This document shows positions 7,385 to 15,918 of a DNA stretch of 64,000 nucleotides, piece after piece. Under the pieces are notes generated by a model. It did not search any database, was not told the origin of the DNA, and saw only the letters and a list, made by a program, of their open reading frames with translations. The stretch comes from an uncultured Clostridia bacterium. Its GTDB lineage: Bacteria; Bacillota; Clostridia; Christensenellales; CAG-917. Every line of letters starts with the position of its first letter. Within the stretch, counting starts at the first letter, position 1. Both the position numbers and the translations under genes were made by a program. The stretch lies in the NCBI GenBank assembly GCA_944349635.1, contig CALVNH010000001.1:62001-126000 (forward strand), given 5' to 3'.

Positions 7385-9031
7385 TTACAGGAACTCTCCC
7401 TTCTCGGTATCGTAAAGCCCCGTATCGAGAAGCCGCAGAAAAGGTATGACGGGAAGCGCCACAAAAGACAGGGTCGTGAAAGCGTCGACGGCGGAATTGA
7501 CGCCCATGGAATGGGCAATCTCTTCCAGCCTCGCTATCTCCGCCGAAGTTTCTGCGGCACACTTCACGGACATCAATCCGTATGCGGGCATGGGCAATTC
7601 GCCCGCAATCCTGCCGCGGGAAGCAATGACGTAACCACCTCCCGTTTCCCGCAGACGGTTGCATGCAAGTGCCATATCGGCGGCGTTGTCGCCCGCGCAC
7701 ACCACATTGTGGGAATCGTGCGAAACGCTGGTTGCGACGGCGCCGTCCTTTATTCCGTAATTCGCAAGCAGGCACACCGAAAGATTGCCGTTCTTGCCGT
7801 GACGCTCTGCCGTGGCAAGCAGATTGAGTCCGGAACGCTCTTCCGGTTTAACTTCTTTTACAAGAGTCAACAACTGTCCGTCTACAAGTTCCAAAGCTAC
7901 GTTTTCAAGCCGCTCGGGCAGAGCGAAGTCGTCCGCTTTCAACTCTCTCATTTTGACGGAATTTTCAAAATTTGCCTGTTTATCCGTTCTTTTTGCGCGT
8001 TCAACGCACAGTTTTGCGTCCTTTACAACCACAACGCCGTCCTTCAGAACATATACTATTTTCGTGAAATCGGAGTTCGCCGCCACGATATCGGCAATGT
8101 AGCCGCACCGCATATTGCCGCGGTTTTTCAGTTTGTAGAAGCGACAGGGATTGTAAGACGCCATTGCCGCCGCCTCTCCCCTGGTAAAGCCTGCCGCCAG
8201 CGCTTTCGCGAAAATGAAGGAGATGTGCCCTTCTCTCTCTATCGTGGCAAGATGCTTGTCGTCGGTGCAGAAAGCGAAGGACGAAACATCCAGGCTCCTC
8301 TCTTTTATACCTGCGAACAACTCGTCGGCATTGCGTGCCGCGCTGCCCTCTCTGACGTAGATGTTCATTCCTTTTTCGTAACGCTTGAACATGGCGCTTC
8401 TGTCGGAGCACTCGTGGTCGTTGCTCACTCCCGCCGCCACATAGGCGTCCAGAAGTTCGTCGGGCATTCCCGCCGTATGTCCGTCCACCGTTTTGTCGGC
8501 AAACAAGGCAATCTTGTCCATAATCTCCGGATTGCCCGCTGCCACGTCGAAATAGCACATTACCTCACCGAGTCCCACCACCCTTTCGTCGGAAAGAAAA
8601 GGTTTCATGTCCTGCGCCGTGAACTTTCCCGCGCCGTTTGTATCGAGAGGCGTCGCGGGTACACTGGACGGTATGCAGACGAATATGTCCGCAGGCGAAA
8701 GCTCCGCTTCGTCGAGATAACGCCTCAATCCTTCCGCGCCTGCCACGTTGACGATTTCGTGCGGGTCGGTTACAGCTGCCGTGGTGCCGTGAGGCAGAAC
8801 AGCCTCTCCGAACGCTTCCGGCAGAACCATTCCCGATTCGACATGAACGTGAGCGTCGATAAACCCGGCGGTCAGATACAGTCCGTCGCAATTCACGGTT
8901 TCCGCCCCGTCGGCGGCGATGTTTTCTCCAATCTCGGCAATTACCCCGTCACGCACCAGCACGTCCGCGCGGAATTCCGTTCTCTTTTCTCCGTCGATTA
9001 CGGTGCCGCCTTTCAACAAAACGTCGTTCAT
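7385..9031 (-). CDS. ade: Adenine deaminase
   Basis: Converts adenine to hypoxanthine and ammonia for purine salvage. 548 residues, typical for the family. Amidohydrolase metal ligands appear in GFIDAHVHVESGM, followed by DPHEIVNV, DGHTAGM, SNDHECSD and the CTDDKH block near residue 280 that is characteristic of AdeC. The C-terminal domain contains SHDSHNVV and closes with PVIPFLRLLDTGLYD. The start has GGAGGAAAAATG. It is a single-gene transcript with its own terminator; no purine riboswitch is seen upstream. Confidence 0.94.
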   Translation of the reverse strand: MNDVLLKGGTVIDGEKRTEFRADVLVRDGVIAEIGENIAADGAETVNCDGLYLTAGFIDAHVHVESGMVLPEAFGEAVLPHGTTAAVTDPHEIVNVAGAEGLRRYLDEAELSPADIFVCIPSSVPATPLDTNGAGKFTAQDMKPFLSDERVVGLGEVMCYFDVAAGNPEIMDKIALFADKTVDGHTAGMPDELLDAYVAAGVSNDHECSDRSAMFKRYEKGMNIYVREGSAARNADELFAGIKERSLDVSSFAFCTDDKHLATIEREGHISFIFAKALAAGFTRGEAAAMASYNPCRFYKLKNRGNMRCGYIADIVAANSDFTKIVYVLKDGVVVVKDAKLCVERAKRTDKQANFENSVKMRELKADDFALPERLENVALELVDGQLLTLVKEVKPEERSGLNLLATAERHGKNGNLSVCLLANYGIKDGAVATSVSHDSHNVVCAGDNAADMALACNRLRETGGGYVIASRGRIAGELPMPAYGLMSVKCAAETSAEIARLEEIAHSMGVNSAVDAFTTLSFVALPVIPFLRLLDTGLYDTEKGEFL

Positions 9032-9223
9032 TTTTCCTCCATTGCTTCGCGCACGCTCCTCACCGATTGCATGCGGAGCGCCGCGCTTGCCCGATTATTA
9101 TACCAACCCGCCCCCGTCAAGTCAATCCGCAAACGACTGTCGGACTTTCTTTGCCGAACGCCGCCGAACAGTGCTCCCGGTTAGCCGCGGCTTATAATTT
9201 GTCGCTCTGTTTGAAAAGTTCCG

Positions 9224-9253
9224 TTGACAACGCTCGTGTGTTTGTGATAGCGT
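9224..9253 (+). promoter_or_regulatory. Candidate promoter of the cation exchanger gene
   Basis: TTGACA, 18 bases, TAGCGT. The -10 is weak but keeps T, A and final T. It ends 7 bases before the ATG at 9261 and no ribosome binding site is present, so the mRNA may be leaderless. Confidence 0.4.
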
Positions 9254-9260
9254 TGTTTCT

Positions 9261-10304
9261 ATGGAATGGTTTCTGACTCTGCTACTTTTGGGAATAGGTC
9301 TTTTTCTTATTATAAAAGGCGGCGACTGGTTCGTCGACGCCGCAAGCTGGATTGCGGAAGTCAGCGGCATTCCCACCTTTATCATCGGCGCCACGATAGT
9401 ATCTCTCGCCACCACTCTTCCGGAGATTCTCGTCTCAACCATGGCGGCGGCGGAAGGCTCCGTGGATATGGCGATAGGCAACGCCATAGGCTCCGTGAAC
9501 GCCAACATCGGGCTGATAATGGCAATTTCGCTTATATTCATGCCCGCAGCTTTCAAGCGCAGGGACTACCTTGCAAAATCAATCCTTCTGTTGCTTGCGA
9601 TATCTTTGCTATGGGGACTCTCCTCAAAAGGCTCCCTGCACTTCGCTTATTCCTTCCTGGTGCTCGCCGTATTCGTGATATTCATGATTGAGAACGTCGT
9701 CAGCGCGAAAAAACACAACGACGTAAAACCCACCATTGCCGACACGATAATAGTGGACGAATATCACACGGTGAGGGACAATCCCGCTTACAGTGTGCTG
9801 CCCGACGGAACCGTGGTCGGCAAGCGCGCAAAACCCGACAAACGCACTGTCGTCAAAAACGTCGTGCTCTTCCTGCTCGGCACGGGCGGAATCGTCGGAG
9901 GTGCGCAGCTTCTTGTCGACAACGGGCAGAAACTTGCCGAAATGCTCGGCGTGCCCGACGGAATAATAGGCGTAACGATTATCGCCGTCGGCACCTCCCT
10001 CCCCGAACTCGTCACAACCATAACCGCCATCGCGAAAAAGAAATCGGAACTTTCCGTCGGCAACATAATAGGCGCGAACGTCATAGACATAGCTCTCATT
10101 CTGCCGCTGTGCTCCATGATTTCGGGAGGCTCGCTCACGGTTTCCGCACAGACGCTGACGCTGGATATGCCCTTCTGCCTTGCCGTCGCCGCATTCGCCC
10201 TCATACCCGCTTTGATAACCGGCAAATTTCACCGCTGGCAAGGCCTCGTGATGTTGTGCGGATACGTTGTTTACATAGTTCTGCTCGCACTCAATACTCT
10301 GTGA
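9261..10304 (+). CDS. CaCA-family Na+(or H+)/Ca2+ antiporter, YrbG-like
   Basis: Membrane exchanger of 347 residues with two inverted repeats. Alpha-1 contains GATIVSLATTLPEILVS and GNAIGSVNANI; alpha-2 contains GVTIIAVGTSLPELVTT and GNIIGANVIDI. These hold the acidic and polar ion ligands of the family. A cytoplasmic loop of about 60 residues (around 145-205) separates the halves. It is monocistronic and ends at a bidirectional terminator. It has no clear ribosome site in front of the ATG. Confidence 0.92.
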   Translation: MEWFLTLLLLGIGLFLIIKGGDWFVDAASWIAEVSGIPTFIIGATIVSLATTLPEILVSTMAAAEGSVDMAIGNAIGSVNANIGLIMAISLIFMPAAFKRRDYLAKSILLLLAISLLWGLSSKGSLHFAYSFLVLAVFVIFMIENVVSAKKHNDVKPTIADTIIVDEYHTVRDNPAYSVLPDGTVVGKRAKPDKRTVVKNVVLFLLGTGGIVGGAQLLVDNGQKLAEMLGVPDGIIGVTIIAVGTSLPELVTTITAIAKKKSELSVGNIIGANVIDIALILPLCSMISGGSLTVSAQTLTLDMPFCLAVAAFALIPALITGKFHRWQGLVMLCGYVVYIVLLALNTL

Positions 10305-10412
10305 CGGACGCACGCCTTACATCGCATAAATACAGGTTTATACACGCTGTCCGTATGTATTATCTGCTTGCATTGAGCGCAACGCCGCAAAGCGCAACAT
10401 TTTGCAAAATAA

Positions 10413-10440
10413 AAAACCGTCTTGCCTTCAAGACGGTTTT
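10413..10440. terminator. Bidirectional terminator
   Basis: Twelve-bp stem (AAAACCGTCTTG/CAAGACGGTTTT), loop CCTT, between the exchanger and the convergent TetR gene. Confidence 0.9.
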
Positions 10441-10466
10441 CTGTTGCGGACGGAATACGCCGACCG

Positions 10467-11036
10467 TTATTTGAGGTTTTCTTCAATCAATGCGTCGAGA
10501 TACTTTTCCAGGTTGCGGTCCGCAAGCACAGACGGGTTGTCCAACAGCCACAGCAAAAGATTCACCAGCGCCCCCGCATAACAAATTGCGGTAATCTGGG
10601 GCGGCACCGTCGTCGGGTGCGTATCCCTGAATTTGCCCAGCTGATAGCGCACGGACTGCGCTATGGAATCGGTGAGCGTGTGCACCACTTTTTCGTTGCG
10701 GTTGTGCTTGACCACTCTCGCCACGTGATTCTGTTTGTCGGACAGATACTCCACCGCCATCATGAGAAGCTGTCTCAACAACTCTTTCGGCGTCGAGGCG
10801 GGAATATCCCTTGTAAAACTCGCGTATATGGTGTCTTTCAGTTCCTCCAAAGCAAAGGAAAGCAGATGATATTTGTCCTCGAAATGCGCGTAGAACGTGG
10901 CGCGGTTCACCATGGCGCGGTTGCACAAATCGATGACGCTGATTTTCTCGATGGAGCCTTCTTCCATCATTTCAAGCAACGTTGCACTCAGAAGTTTTCT
11001 CGTGCGGACTATTCTCAGGTCTTCCTTGTATTCCAT
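10467..11036 (-). CDS. TetR/AcrR-family regulator, DhaS-like type
   Basis: DNA-binding regulator of 189 residues. The N-terminal helix-turn-helix reads ISVIDLCNRAMVNRATFYAHF (the recognition helix is NRATFY), followed by the DKYHLL motif. The ligand-binding part (from about residue 65) resembles the TetR_C_8 group, whose members act on multidrug or dihydroxyacetone genes; the effector here is unknown. GGAGAG precedes the start. An inverted repeat overlapping the -35 of its own promoter (11089-11105) suggests autoregulation. No obvious target gene is adjacent except the divergent M28 peptidase gene 346 bases away. Confidence 0.88.
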   Translation of the reverse strand: MEYKEDLRIVRTRKLLSATLLEMMEEGSIEKISVIDLCNRAMVNRATFYAHFEDKYHLLSFALEELKDTIYASFTRDIPASTPKELLRQLLMMAVEYLSDKQNHVARVVKHNRNEKVVHTLTDSIAQSVRYQLGKFRDTHPTTVPPQITAICYAGALVNLLLWLLDNPSVLADRNLEKYLDALIEENLK

Positions 11037-11065
11037 TCTTCTCTCCGCGTAAACTGATTAGTTGA

Positions 11066-11105
11066 ATTATGTCACATTACACCCTTTCTGTCAACATAAC
11101 TGACA
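11066..11105 (-). promoter_or_regulatory. TetR-gene promoter with inverted-repeat operator
   Basis: Minus-strand TTGACA (11094-11089), 17 bases, CATAAT (11071-11066). The inverted repeat TGTCA-N7-TGACA at 11089-11105 covers the -35, a good place for TetR repression. Between here and 11290 nothing else is recognisable. Confidence 0.6.
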
Positions 11106-11289
11106 CAAGTACGTTTATGATACATTTTTTAATCTTCGTTTCCAAAATCTCTGCGTGTATGCTTTAATCGAGCCGCCGAAACAACTTCACGCGTCGGAAT
11201 CGGCTCAAACCCCTTCTCCGCAGACGAAACGACGACGGGACGGGATTGTGTCATTACGCTTATTTCGCTTTTATTTTGCGTTTATATTG

Positions 11290-11318
11290 TTGAAAAATCG
11301 GTATTGCTATGGTATATT
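11290..11318 (+). promoter_or_regulatory. Promoter of the M28 peptidase-lipoprotein unit
   Basis: TTGAAA, 17 bases, TATATT, followed by a 58-base leader to the AGAGGGG ribosome site. Confidence 0.6.
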
Positions 11319-11382
11319 ATTATATTATATCCGCGCTCGCGGGCGCAATCACGCTCCGACGCTTGGAAAGAGGGGATAAAAA

Positions 11383-12624
11383 ATGAACGTATCCAAAGAA
11401 GTAAGAGACGCCGCAGTGGATTACAGCCTTGATTCCATCAAGTACATCTGCGAAGAAATCGGTCCCAGAGAGTCCGGTATGCCCAACGAAAGAAAGGCGC
11501 AGGAATGGCTCAAGAACGAACTGCTCTCCAACGGTTGGGCAGACGAAGCCGAAATCGAGGATTTCACGGTTTCCCGCCACGGGCTGGTCGGTTTCACCAA
11601 AATCGTATCCGTGATTCTCGTGCTTGCCGCCGCTTTGCAATTCGTGGCGTATTTCTCGGGCATAGCCCTTGCTGCGACCGTGTGCCACGCACTCACCATC
11701 GTGCTTGCCGTGATTGCGCTCGTCATCACCGTGCTCGAATTTCTCATGTACAAGCCTTTCATCGACCCGTTGTTGCCCAAAACGACTTCGGGAAACGTCT
11801 ATGCCAAGTATAAGAGCGCGGGTGAAACCAAGAGAAGAATCATCTTCTCCGGTCACTGCGACTCCGCCTACGAGTGGACTCTGATGAAAATTAAGCCCGC
11901 CTTTATGATTGTCACCATCGTTATGTGCGTCGTGGGCGTGCTGGCGTCAGTTGCCCTGTGCGCCGTCAACCTCGGCACCGCAAACACTCCCGTCTGGAGC
12001 CTGGTGGTCACCTCCGTATTCATCCCGTTCTACATTCTGCTCTACTTCTTCTGCACTTTCAAGGTGGTGGTTCCCGGCGCAAACGACAACCTCACGGGCG
12101 TGCTGGCTTCCGTAGCCGTGCTCAAATGCCTGAAGGACAGCGGCATCCGCTACGAAAACACGGAAGTCGACGTCGTCCTCACCGGTTCGGAGGAATCCGG
12201 TCTGCGCGGCGCGTTCGCGTGGGCGAAGAAGCACCGCGACGAAATCCTCAACAGCGATATCGAAACCGTGTTCATCGGTCTTGAAACTCTCCGTGACTGG
12301 GACCACCTCAACATCTACACCCGCGACCTCACGGGTACCATCTCTCACGACGCCGGCGCAGTCAAACTGCTGGACAAGGCGTCAGCCGCCTGCGGACGTC
12401 CTCTCAAACACTTCTCCGTTTTCTTCGGAGCCTCCGACGCCGCGGCAATCACCAAATGCGGACTGCGCGCCACCTGCCTCGCCGGTATGGACCCAACTCC
12501 CGCAGACTATTATCACAACGTGAAAGACACCGCCGACAACATGGACCGCAAGACCTTTGCTCTCGGACTGGACATTGCCATCGAAGCGGCGGAAATTTTC
12601 GACAAAGACGGAGCTCCCAACTGA
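11383..12624 (+). CDS. M28-family zinc metallopeptidase with embedded membrane segments
   Basis: 413 residues. Co-catalytic zinc ligands of M28 are visible: SGHCDS (His158, Asp160), PGANDN (Asp235), the GSEESG pair (Glu270-Glu271) and the C-terminal His in DYYHNVKDT. Unusually, hydrophobic segments interrupt the peptidase fold: about residues 70-92 and 95-122 before the first ligand, and about 172-197 and 204-228 between the first His-x-Asp and the second Asp. M28 enzymes are normally soluble aminopeptidases or have TMs only at the ends. The catalytic residues all seem intact, so an active membrane-embedded peptidase is likely; substrate unknown. The lipoprotein gene follows 16 bases downstream. 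Confidence 0.82.
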   Translation: MNVSKEVRDAAVDYSLDSIKYICEEIGPRESGMPNERKAQEWLKNELLSNGWADEAEIEDFTVSRHGLVGFTKIVSVILVLAAALQFVAYFSGIALAATVCHALTIVLAVIALVITVLEFLMYKPFIDPLLPKTTSGNVYAKYKSAGETKRRIIFSGHCDSAYEWTLMKIKPAFMIVTIVMCVVGVLASVALCAVNLGTANTPVWSLVVTSVFIPFYILLYFFCTFKVVVPGANDNLTGVLASVAVLKCLKDSGIRYENTEVDVVLTGSEESGLRGAFAWAKKHRDEILNSDIETVFIGLETLRDWDHLNIYTRDLTGTISHDAGAVKLLDKASAACGRPLKHFSVFFGASDAAAITKCGLRATCLAGMDPTPADYYHNVKDTADNMDRKTFALGLDIAIEAAEIFDKDGAPN

Positions 12625-12640
12625 GCCGTCGAGGAGTAAT

Positions 12641-13429
12641 ATGAAAAGATTTTTATCAGCATTGTTGGTTGCGGTGCTCACGGTAGGATTCGTTTTCCTG
12701 CTCACCGCCTGCGACAAAACCAAGACGGAGACCTACACTCCCGAAAAATCCGAAATCCAGGCCATCATTCGGAACACCACCGAGGACACTTCGTTCTCCA
12801 ACACCATTACGGAGCGTCACCCCGACGGGGACGGCTTCTACACCGTGTCGAAAACCGTAACGATTACGCCCGTCTCCGACAACAGCGGCAGCGGCAATGC
12901 GGTCTACATCGTCAAGACGACGGAGCGTAACGGGGTAAAGACCGTGGAATACACCTACGCCACCAACGGTTTTGACGGCATCTACTGCTATGCCAAATAC
13001 GTTGACGGCACTCTCGACGATTCTTCCGTCGTCGCCGCTTACGAATACGACACAACGTACGACGAAAACACGATGGCATATTCCAGAGTTATTGCCGCAA
13101 GCGACAACGCCGCGGGCGTCAGAGTCATCGAGGACACGCTCAATATCTTCGATTACGAACTCGGTGCCACCGCACACAAAAAGAAAGATGCTCTCATCAA
13201 AACCGAGTACACCGTCAAATCCGCCGACAGCCTCGGCACCGACGGACAACTCAATTTCGTTGCTGAAAACGGAAAAGTCACCACGATAAACTTCCTGGTC
13301 GGCGACAACTCCGCGACGGGCTACGTTTCGGGTTACAGCAACACCACCCTCTACACCTACGACGTGGACGACCTTTCTTTAATCTACCCCGATATGTGGA
13401 GAGATTATCTTGCCGAAAACGTGAAATGA
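12641..13429 (+). CDS. Secreted lipoprotein of unknown function
   Basis: 262 residues. The signal peptide ends with LTAC, giving lipidated Cys24; the rest is predicted extracellular, rich in Thr, Asp and aromatic residues and probably beta-sheet (KTVTITPVSD; VEYTYATNGFDG). It resembles the many LolA/outer-sheet-like lipoproteins of Firmicutes only in general composition, and no family is recognised. The start follows GAGGAG. It is the second gene after the membrane M28 peptidase, so a shared envelope role is plausible. A strong terminator follows. Confidence 0.75.
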   Translation: MKRFLSALLVAVLTVGFVFLLTACDKTKTETYTPEKSEIQAIIRNTTEDTSFSNTITERHPDGDGFYTVSKTVTITPVSDNSGSGNAVYIVKTTERNGVKTVEYTYATNGFDGIYCYAKYVDGTLDDSSVVAAYEYDTTYDENTMAYSRVIAASDNAAGVRVIEDTLNIFDYELGATAHKKKDALIKTEYTVKSADSLGTDGQLNFVAENGKVTTINFLVGDNSATGYVSGYSNTTLYTYDVDDLSLIYPDMWRDYLAENVK

Positions 13430-13490
13430 CGTTTTGACTAACCGACGTCGGGTTAGACAACCCCGACCCGATTGAAATTCCAACCGATTG

Positions 13491-13519
13491 AAAAAGCACC
13501 GTTTGCACGGTGCTTTTTT
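13491..13519 (+). terminator. Terminator after the lipoprotein gene
   Basis: Twelve-bp stem (AAAAAGCACCGT/ACGGTGCTTTTT), loop TTGC, T-run. A second near-palindrome (CTAACC-GACGTC-GGGTTAG) lies at 13439-13457. From 13520 to the MGMT stop at 13668 nothing is recognised. Confidence 0.85.
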
Positions 13520-13667
13520 GATTTTGTTGTCTTTGAAAACTGTCTGTATTCGGGACAACTCCTTTACTTTGCGCCGCCAAGGAAAACATCACCGTAAACC
13601 GACGTTTCCGCAAGAAACGCGTTCCGCACTCTCCCGCCGTACGCCAAAACTGTCGCCCAAACCGCGC

Positions 13668-13967
13668 CTAAATCCCGTAAACGTCAAGCGGCACGTGAAA
13701 GTTTTCGTCCACTTCAACGCCTTCCGCACGAAGCAAAGACGCCTGCACTTCCATTCCTCCGAAAGCAAACGCCGGAGCAAGACCGCCGAAACGGTTGACC
13801 ACTCTGTGACAGGGAATCACACCCGGACGCGGATTGAAATGCAGCGCATACCCCACGGCACGCGAAGCTTTGGGAGAGCCGCACATCAGGGCAATTTGCC
13901 CGTATGTCGCCACCTTGCCTTTTGGTATCTTGCACACTTGTTCGTAAACTTTGTCGTAAAAGCTCAT
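13668..13967 (-). CDS. MGMT-like DNA-binding-domain protein with active-site Cys
   Basis: 99 residues covering only the C-terminal DNA-binding domain of O6-alkylguanine-DNA alkyltransferases: KGKVATYGQIA, the Arg finger region PKASRAVGYALHFNP and the PCHRVV active site. Alkyltransferase-like proteins of this length usually have Trp in place of Cys; here Cys is kept, so direct alkyl transfer is possible in principle. The Asn-Arg hinge NRFGGLA is present. An upstream open frame extends to 14168 but has no family sequence, and MSFYDKVYEQV is the typical start. It lies downstream of the amidohydrolase gene on the same strand. The ribosome site is weak. Confidence 0.8.
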   Translation of the reverse strand: MSFYDKVYEQVCKIPKGKVATYGQIALMCGSPKASRAVGYALHFNPRPGVIPCHRVVNRFGGLAPAFAFGGMEVQASLLRAEGVEVDENFHVPLDVYGI

Positions 13968-14059
13968 AATTTCAGTATGCTCCGCAACCGACCCGTTATA
14001 CCCACACCGCAAAAGCGGCGTTTGTCGGCATCTGCCGCAAACAGAAGCCTTCGCCCGGA

Positions 14060-14854
14060 TTACAACCCCAGCAATCTTTCCGCATTTCCGTGGAACACGG
14101 CGTCCAACTCTTCTTGCGTGAACGAATAGCCTTTCAGCCTCTCGATTTCGACGGCGGCGTCGCTCCACGGGGAGTCGGAAGCAAACAACACCTTGTCCGC
14201 ACCATGTTTCTTGACTATGCTTTCGAAAAGCTCACGAGGACAGTATACGGACGCCATCGACGTATCGAGATAGACGTTTTTCCCCGCAAGATATTCCAAT
14301 ACGTCCTCCCATTGCTCCTGTCCGCCCAGATGAGCCGCCACCATAACCGCGCCGTCGAATCTGTCCGCAAGTTCCGCAAACATTTTGGGGTTGCTGCGGT
14401 AAGGCGGAGTTCCGACGGGGTCGTAACCCGCGTGCCAGACGACAATCAACCCTTTGGAAAAGGCATATTCGTACATGGGAAACAATCTCTCGTCGTTCAC
14501 CTCGAAAAGCTGATATTCGGGATGCAACTTGATTCCTTTCAGTCCGAGAGCACAGATGTCGTCTATGTCGCGCTTGTAGTCGTCCGTGAAAGGATAAAGA
14601 CTGCCGAACGCCACGGTTCTGTCGTCGTTGATTTCGGCAGCCCACTTGTTGATGGTCGCCGTCTGGTGCTGTTTCGTAACGATGGGCAGAACCACGGACT
14701 TGTCTATACCGTGAGCGTCCATATATGCCAGCAAACCTCCCTTCGTCATATCCGTGCAGTGCCGGTAAGCGCCGTGAGAGTTCTGCATAAGCACGGCACG
14801 CGCCTTCGGAGCGAGAGCGTCTGTAAAAATGTGCGCGTGAAAATCTATAATCAT
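14060..14854 (-). CDS. Amidohydrolase-2-type TIM-barrel metal hydrolase
   Basis: 264 residues. The first strand has DFHAH (HxH metal site, residues 4-8), then KGIKLHPEYQLF, VWHAGYDP with a ligand His, MVAAHLGG with the second His and FASDSPW with the catalytic Asp. This is the ACMSD/decarboxylase-like amidohydrolase 2 family; the substrate is not evident. The start at 14854 has GGAGGTCAAT in front; an ATG six codons upstream would overlap this ribosome site and is rejected. A consensus promoter precedes it. Confidence 0.85.
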   Translation of the reverse strand: MIIDFHAHIFTDALAPKARAVLMQNSHGAYRHCTDMTKGGLLAYMDAHGIDKSVVLPIVTKQHQTATINKWAAEINDDRTVAFGSLYPFTDDYKRDIDDICALGLKGIKLHPEYQLFEVNDERLFPMYEYAFSKGLIVVWHAGYDPVGTPPYRSNPKMFAELADRFDGAVMVAAHLGGQEQWEDVLEYLAGKNVYLDTSMASVYCPRELFESIVKKHGADKVLFASDSPWSDAAVEIERLKGYSFTQEELDAVFHGNAERLLGL

Positions 14855-14896
14855 ATTGACCTCCGTAAACAAACAGTCGGAAAACCGACAAAAAAA

Positions 14897-14925
14897 GTAT
14901 TAACGCGCAAAAAAGATTTTGTCAA
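14897..14925 (-). promoter_or_regulatory. Promoter of the amidohydrolase-MGMT unit
   Basis: Minus-strand TTGACA, 17 bases, TAATAC, about 40 bases before the amidohydrolase ATG. Confidence 0.75.
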
Positions 14926-14935
14926 GTTCGCACGC

Positions 14936-14972
14936 TAAAAATAAAAGCGCGGAAGAAAATTTTTCTTCCGCG
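14936..14972 (-). terminator. Terminator of the AraC gene
   Basis: Inverted repeat CGCGGAAGAAA/TTTCTTCCGCG (14948-14972). On the minus strand it is followed by CTTTTATTTTTA. Confidence 0.75.
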
Positions 14973-15008
14973 ACGGCTTTCCGCTCCCTTTTCAAGGCTT
15001 ATATTCCG

Positions 15009-15782
15009 TCAGAGCAAGTCTTTCACGCTTTTGTAATTGTAGTGTTTTTTAAGCACGCGGTAAAAGGTGGGAAGACTGGAAAATCCGCATTCCAACGCCG
15101 CTTCGGAAACCGTACACCCCGTCCGCTTCATCATATCCAGCGCATGCAGAATTCTGACTGCCGAAACGTAATCCGTAATCGAAGTGCCCAAAGCGTCGTT
15201 GAACATGCGCGAAAAATAATATTTGCTGTACCCGAAGTGCTCCGCCATACTGTCAAGAGAGATTTCTTCCGCGTAATTTTCGTTGATGTATGCAAGCAAA
15301 GCGTCCACGAAAGTCTGTCTGTCCTTGGTGCCCTCTCGCCAACCCAGCTTCTGCATGATTCTGCCCAGAATCATATCCGAATGAGCCTGAACCACCAGTT
15401 GACAGTCCTCTCCCGCGGCGATTGCTTCGAAATGCGGCAGAAGCGACCGACAGAACTCCCCGTCGTCGATTACGTTGCCCAGAGGCGTTTTGTCGCCGAA
15501 CTCCGCATAATAGTCGCGCAACATTCTGTTGGGAAAAACAATGATAATCTGTTTGCTGTCGGGGCTCTCGTAATACCCGTGCATTTCGTAGCTGTTCGCG
15601 AAAAAGATGCTGTCCGCTCCGAGAACGACTTCCTTGCCTGCGGCGACGATTGACTTTGTGCCCGAAAGAACGTAGACCACTTCCACCTTTCTGTGAAAGT
15701 GCACGGGGCATATCCCGTCGGCGTGCGAAAGTATGTAGAAGTTCTCGTCCCTTTCACGGTTCAGTTCGTATTCGGCGAGCAT
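15009..15782 (-). CDS. AraC-family regulator with N-terminal cupin
   Basis: 257 residues. The N-terminal cupin-like sensor contains CPVHFHRKVEVVYVLSG (effector pocket). The C-terminal AraC DNA-binding domain has two HTH motifs: ISLDSMAEHFGYSKYYFSRM and VSEAALECGFSSLPTFYRV. The start at 15782 follows GGGAGGG; an upstream in-frame ATG at 15815 is less likely. It is transcribed away from a gene for a 30-residue peptide, with an inverted repeat in the shared region, so the peptide gene is a likely target. Effector unknown; sugars are common for this architecture. Confidence 0.88.
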   Translation of the reverse strand: MLAEYELNRERDENFYILSHADGICPVHFHRKVEVVYVLSGTKSIVAAGKEVVLGADSIFFANSYEMHGYYESPDSKQIIIVFPNRMLRDYYAEFGDKTPLGNVIDDGEFCRSLLPHFEAIAAGEDCQLVVQAHSDMILGRIMQKLGWREGTKDRQTFVDALLAYINENYAEEISLDSMAEHFGYSKYYFSRMFNDALGTSITDYVSAVRILHALDMMKRTGCTVSEAALECGFSSLPTFYRVLKKHYNYKSVKDLL

Positions 15783-15833
15783 ATTCCCTCCCCAACGCAA
15801 AACCTGCGTCAACATGACAATTTATGAGAAAAT

Positions 15834-15878
15834 TTCATTCAGAATTTTAATGAATTCTTCACGTATAAATCATACAAT
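15834..15878 (+). promoter_or_regulatory. Inverted repeat and candidate promoter for the 30-residue peptide
   Basis: TTCATT (15834-15839) and AATGAA (15849-15854) form an inverted repeat; GAATT/AATTC is nested in it. It overlaps a weak -35 (ATGAAT, 15850-15855) that is 17 bases from TACAAT (15873-15878). A weak -35 covered by a repeat is the usual arrangement for AraC activation. Confidence 0.4.
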
Positions 15879-15918
15879 ACGGACAAGAATAAATCAAGAC
15901 TATTTCAGGAGGTGCTCT

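Noticed and set aside
13968..14168. N-terminal extension of the MGMT-like protein
   Set aside because: The open frame is Arg-rich shadow of the overlapping amidohydrolase end, with no similarity to an alkyltransferase N-domain.
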